A DNA stretch of 64,000 nucleotides from Bradyrhizobium sp. 195 (lineage in GTDB: Bacteria; Pseudomonadota; Alphaproteobacteria; Rhizobiales; Xanthobacteraceae): NCBI RefSeq assembly GCF_023101665.1, contig NZ_CP082161.1:8104501-8168500 (forward strand), in the 5' to 3' direction. How positions within the stretch are numbered: position 1 is the stretch's first letter; every line of letters begins with the position of its first letter. The notes beneath the pieces are model-generated. The model had not been told where the DNA came from. It saw only the letters and a program-made list of their open reading frames with translations, and did not search any database. Positions 62,722 through 64,000 of this stretch are shown here, in pieces. Both the position numbers and the translations under genes were made by a program.

Positions 62722-63603
62722 CTAACCCTTGCTCATCGCCGCGATCGCGTCCGCGATTGCGATCGTGCGCCGCGCCATGTCGGCGTGGAGCCGCTCGACC
62801 ATCGCACCGTCGAGACGGATCGCGCCGCGCGAGGCGTTTTCCGGCAGTTCGAACGCGGCGATGATCTTTCGCGCGCGCGCGACTTCTTCTTCGGGAGGCG
62901 TGAAGATCGCGTTGCAGGCGTCGATCTGCGATGGGTGGATCAGCGTCTTGCCGTCGAAACCGAGATCGCGGCCTTGCGCGCATTCGGTGGCAAAGCCGTC
63001 GGAATTGGCGATGTCGCTGTAGGGGCCATCGAGAATTTCGAGGCCATGAGCGCGCGTCGCCAGGATGCAATGCGTGATCATCGGGATCATCGCGGCGCGG
63101 CCGGGCAGCATCCGGATCCGCGTCTCGCGCGAAATGTCGTTCGGGCCGAACACGAAGCCTGAGAGGCGCCTCGATGGATCACGCCCGGCGGCAGCCAGTT
63201 CCTCCGCATGCAGCACGGCGCGCGCGGTCTCGATCATGGCCCAGACCTTCACGGTCGCCGCCGCGCCAAGCTCGGCGAGGCGCCGGCCGATGACGTCGAG
63301 ATCTTCGATGCTTGAAACTTTCGGAACCAGGATGCCATCCGGCGAAGCCTTGGCGGCCATCGCGAGGTCATCGGCCCACCACGGCGTGTCGAGGCCGTTG
63401 GTCCGGATCAGGATTTCACGCCTGCCAAAACCCTTGGCCGCAATCGCAGCGGCGATGCCATCGCGCGCGACCGCCTTGGCGTCGGGGGCGACGGAATCCT
63501 CGAGATCAAGGATCAAGCCGTCGGCGGCAAGATTGCGCGCCTTTTCCAGCGCGCGGGGGTTGGAGCCGGGCATGAACAGATGGCTGCGGCGCGGGCGGGT
63601 CAT
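62722..63603 (-). CDS. HpcH/HpaI aldolase/citrate lyase family protein (CitE-like)
   Basis: This 293-residue CitE-like lyase has RRSHLFMPGSNPRALEKARN at the start, GLILDLEDSVAPDAKAVARD near residue 29 (metal-binding Glu/Asp region), EILIRTNGLDTPWWADDL and FVFGPNDISRETRIRML near residue 168. Such stand-alone CitE-like enzymes cleave or form malyl-CoA-type thioesters, but the substrate here is unknown. ATG at 63603 begins MTRPRRSHLF and is preferred to a longer frame. It is divergent from the carbonic anhydrase gene. Its 3' half is duplicated at 60181-60684. Confidence 0.93.
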   Translation of the reverse strand: MTRPRRSHLFMPGSNPRALEKARNLAADGLILDLEDSVAPDAKAVARDGIAAAIAAKGFGRREILIRTNGLDTPWWADDLAMAAKASPDGILVPKVSSIEDLDVIGRRLAELGAAATVKVWAMIETARAVLHAEELAAAGRDPSRRLSGFVFGPNDISRETRIRMLPGRAAMIPMITHCILATRAHGLEILDGPYSDIANSDGFATECAQGRDLGFDGKTLIHPSQIDACNAIFTPPEEEVARARKIIAAFELPENASRGAIRLDGAMVERLHADMARRTIAIADAIAAMSKG

Positions 63604-63715
63604 GCAAGCGTTCCTTCCGGTTTCCTCAAACGGGCTCTTGACCGGAGGCGATAGCACCTGGCCTGCCTATTCGAAAGGCTTGTTCGCCCCGACGGTATAT
63701 GTTTAGGCATAGGCC

Positions 63716-64000
63716 ATGATCGTATTCCCAGAGCATTTGCTGGAAGGCTACAGGGCCTTCGCCACCCAGCGGCTGCCGACCGAGCAGAACCGCTACCGCG
63801 AACTCTCGGTGAAGGGGCAGTCGCCCCCGGTGATGGTGATCGGGTGCTGCGACAGCCGCGTCTCGCCCGAGGTGATCTTCGACGTCGGTCCGGGCGAGTT
63901 GTTCGTGGTCCGCAACATCGCCAATCTGGTGCCGACCTATCAGCCCGACGAGAACGCACATGGCGTCTCGGCCGCACTCGAATATGCCGTGACGGTGTTG
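63716..64000 (+). CDS. Beta-class carbonic anhydrase (5' part, cut by window edge)
   Basis: The first 95 codons are present, with no stop before the edge. MIVFPEHLLEGYRAFATQRL leads to the zinc and active-site motif VIGCCDSRVSPEVIFDVGPG near residue 43 and FVVRNIANLVPTY. NAHGVSAALEYAV follows. This is the beta-CA signature for hydrating CO2 to bicarbonate. The remaining zinc ligands (His and Cys) lie beyond the window. Confidence 0.93.
   Translation, partial: MIVFPEHLLEGYRAFATQRLPTEQNRYRELSVKGQSPPVMVIGCCDSRVSPEVIFDVGPGELFVVRNIANLVPTYQPDENAHGVSAALEYAVTVL

Overview
The window is a high-GC alphaproteobacterial chromosome segment, most likely Bradyrhizobium or a close Nitrobacteraceae relative. 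I base this on gene order and protein content: acnA next to a ccmABCDG cluster, a mdh-sucCD-sucA-odhB-lpdA block, priA next to a XerC-type recombinase, alphaproteobacterial families such as DUF2794 and DUF2336, and several classes of palindromic intergenic repeats. No database search was possible, so the taxonomic call is inference. No tRNA, rRNA, CRISPR array or replication origin was recognised.

Layout. 1-2.3 kb: 3' part of an F1-ATPase operon (atpH-atpA, minus strand). 2.8-7.7 kb: rlpA-like gene, priA, xerC and a DUF4337 membrane protein. 7.7-9.0 kb: a complete IS481-family element sitting in the hairpin loop of an intergenic repeat. 9.1-20.3 kb: a minus-strand TCA-cycle block (mdh, sucC, a DUF1579-like gene, sucD, sucA, odhB, an SDR gene, lpdA and a small membrane protein). 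20.5-30.3 kb: zapE, thpR, an SGNH esterase divergent from its ABC exporter partner, a BAX-inhibitor-1 protein, a GNAT enzyme, DUF2794, a candidate structured small RNA and DUF1223. 30.6-36.8 kb: acnA divergent from the cytochrome c maturation genes ccmA, B, C, D and G. 36.9-43 kb: yciB, ftsY, an RluA-family pseudouridine synthase, DUF2336, mtaB and dapF. 43-46 kb: a periplasmic GyrI-like/SIMPL pair and a metallo-beta-lactamase-fold hydrolase. 46.4-50.3 kb: ffh-rpsP-rimM-trmD-rplS, the classical SRP, ribosome and tRNA-modification operon. 50.4-55.4 kb: leuC with a possible leader ORF, small secreted proteins, a metallopeptidase and leuD. 55.5-64 kb: a glycosyltransferase, DUF6455, then an accessory-looking interval and a truncated carbonic anhydrase at the right edge.

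The most unusual part is 56.5-63.6 kb. A 984-residue protein joins an N-terminal TIR domain, one membrane helix and 14 WD40 repeats (enough for two seven-bladed propellers). It faces a secreted caspase-like (C14) protein. Between them lies a recombination scar in which the 3' half of a citE-like gene is joined at a CGCGC microhomology to the 3' end of a DUF6455 gene. Intact copies of both genes flank the interval. This order is what a tandem duplication with breakpoints inside DUF6455 and citE would leave. The TIR-WD40/caspase pairing is a candidate uncharacterised signalling or conflict locus; function is not shown by sequence alone.

Intergenic space is rich in long imperfect palindromes of at least ten sequence types. 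One copy is interrupted by the IS481 element and one supplies the C-terminal codons of rimM.
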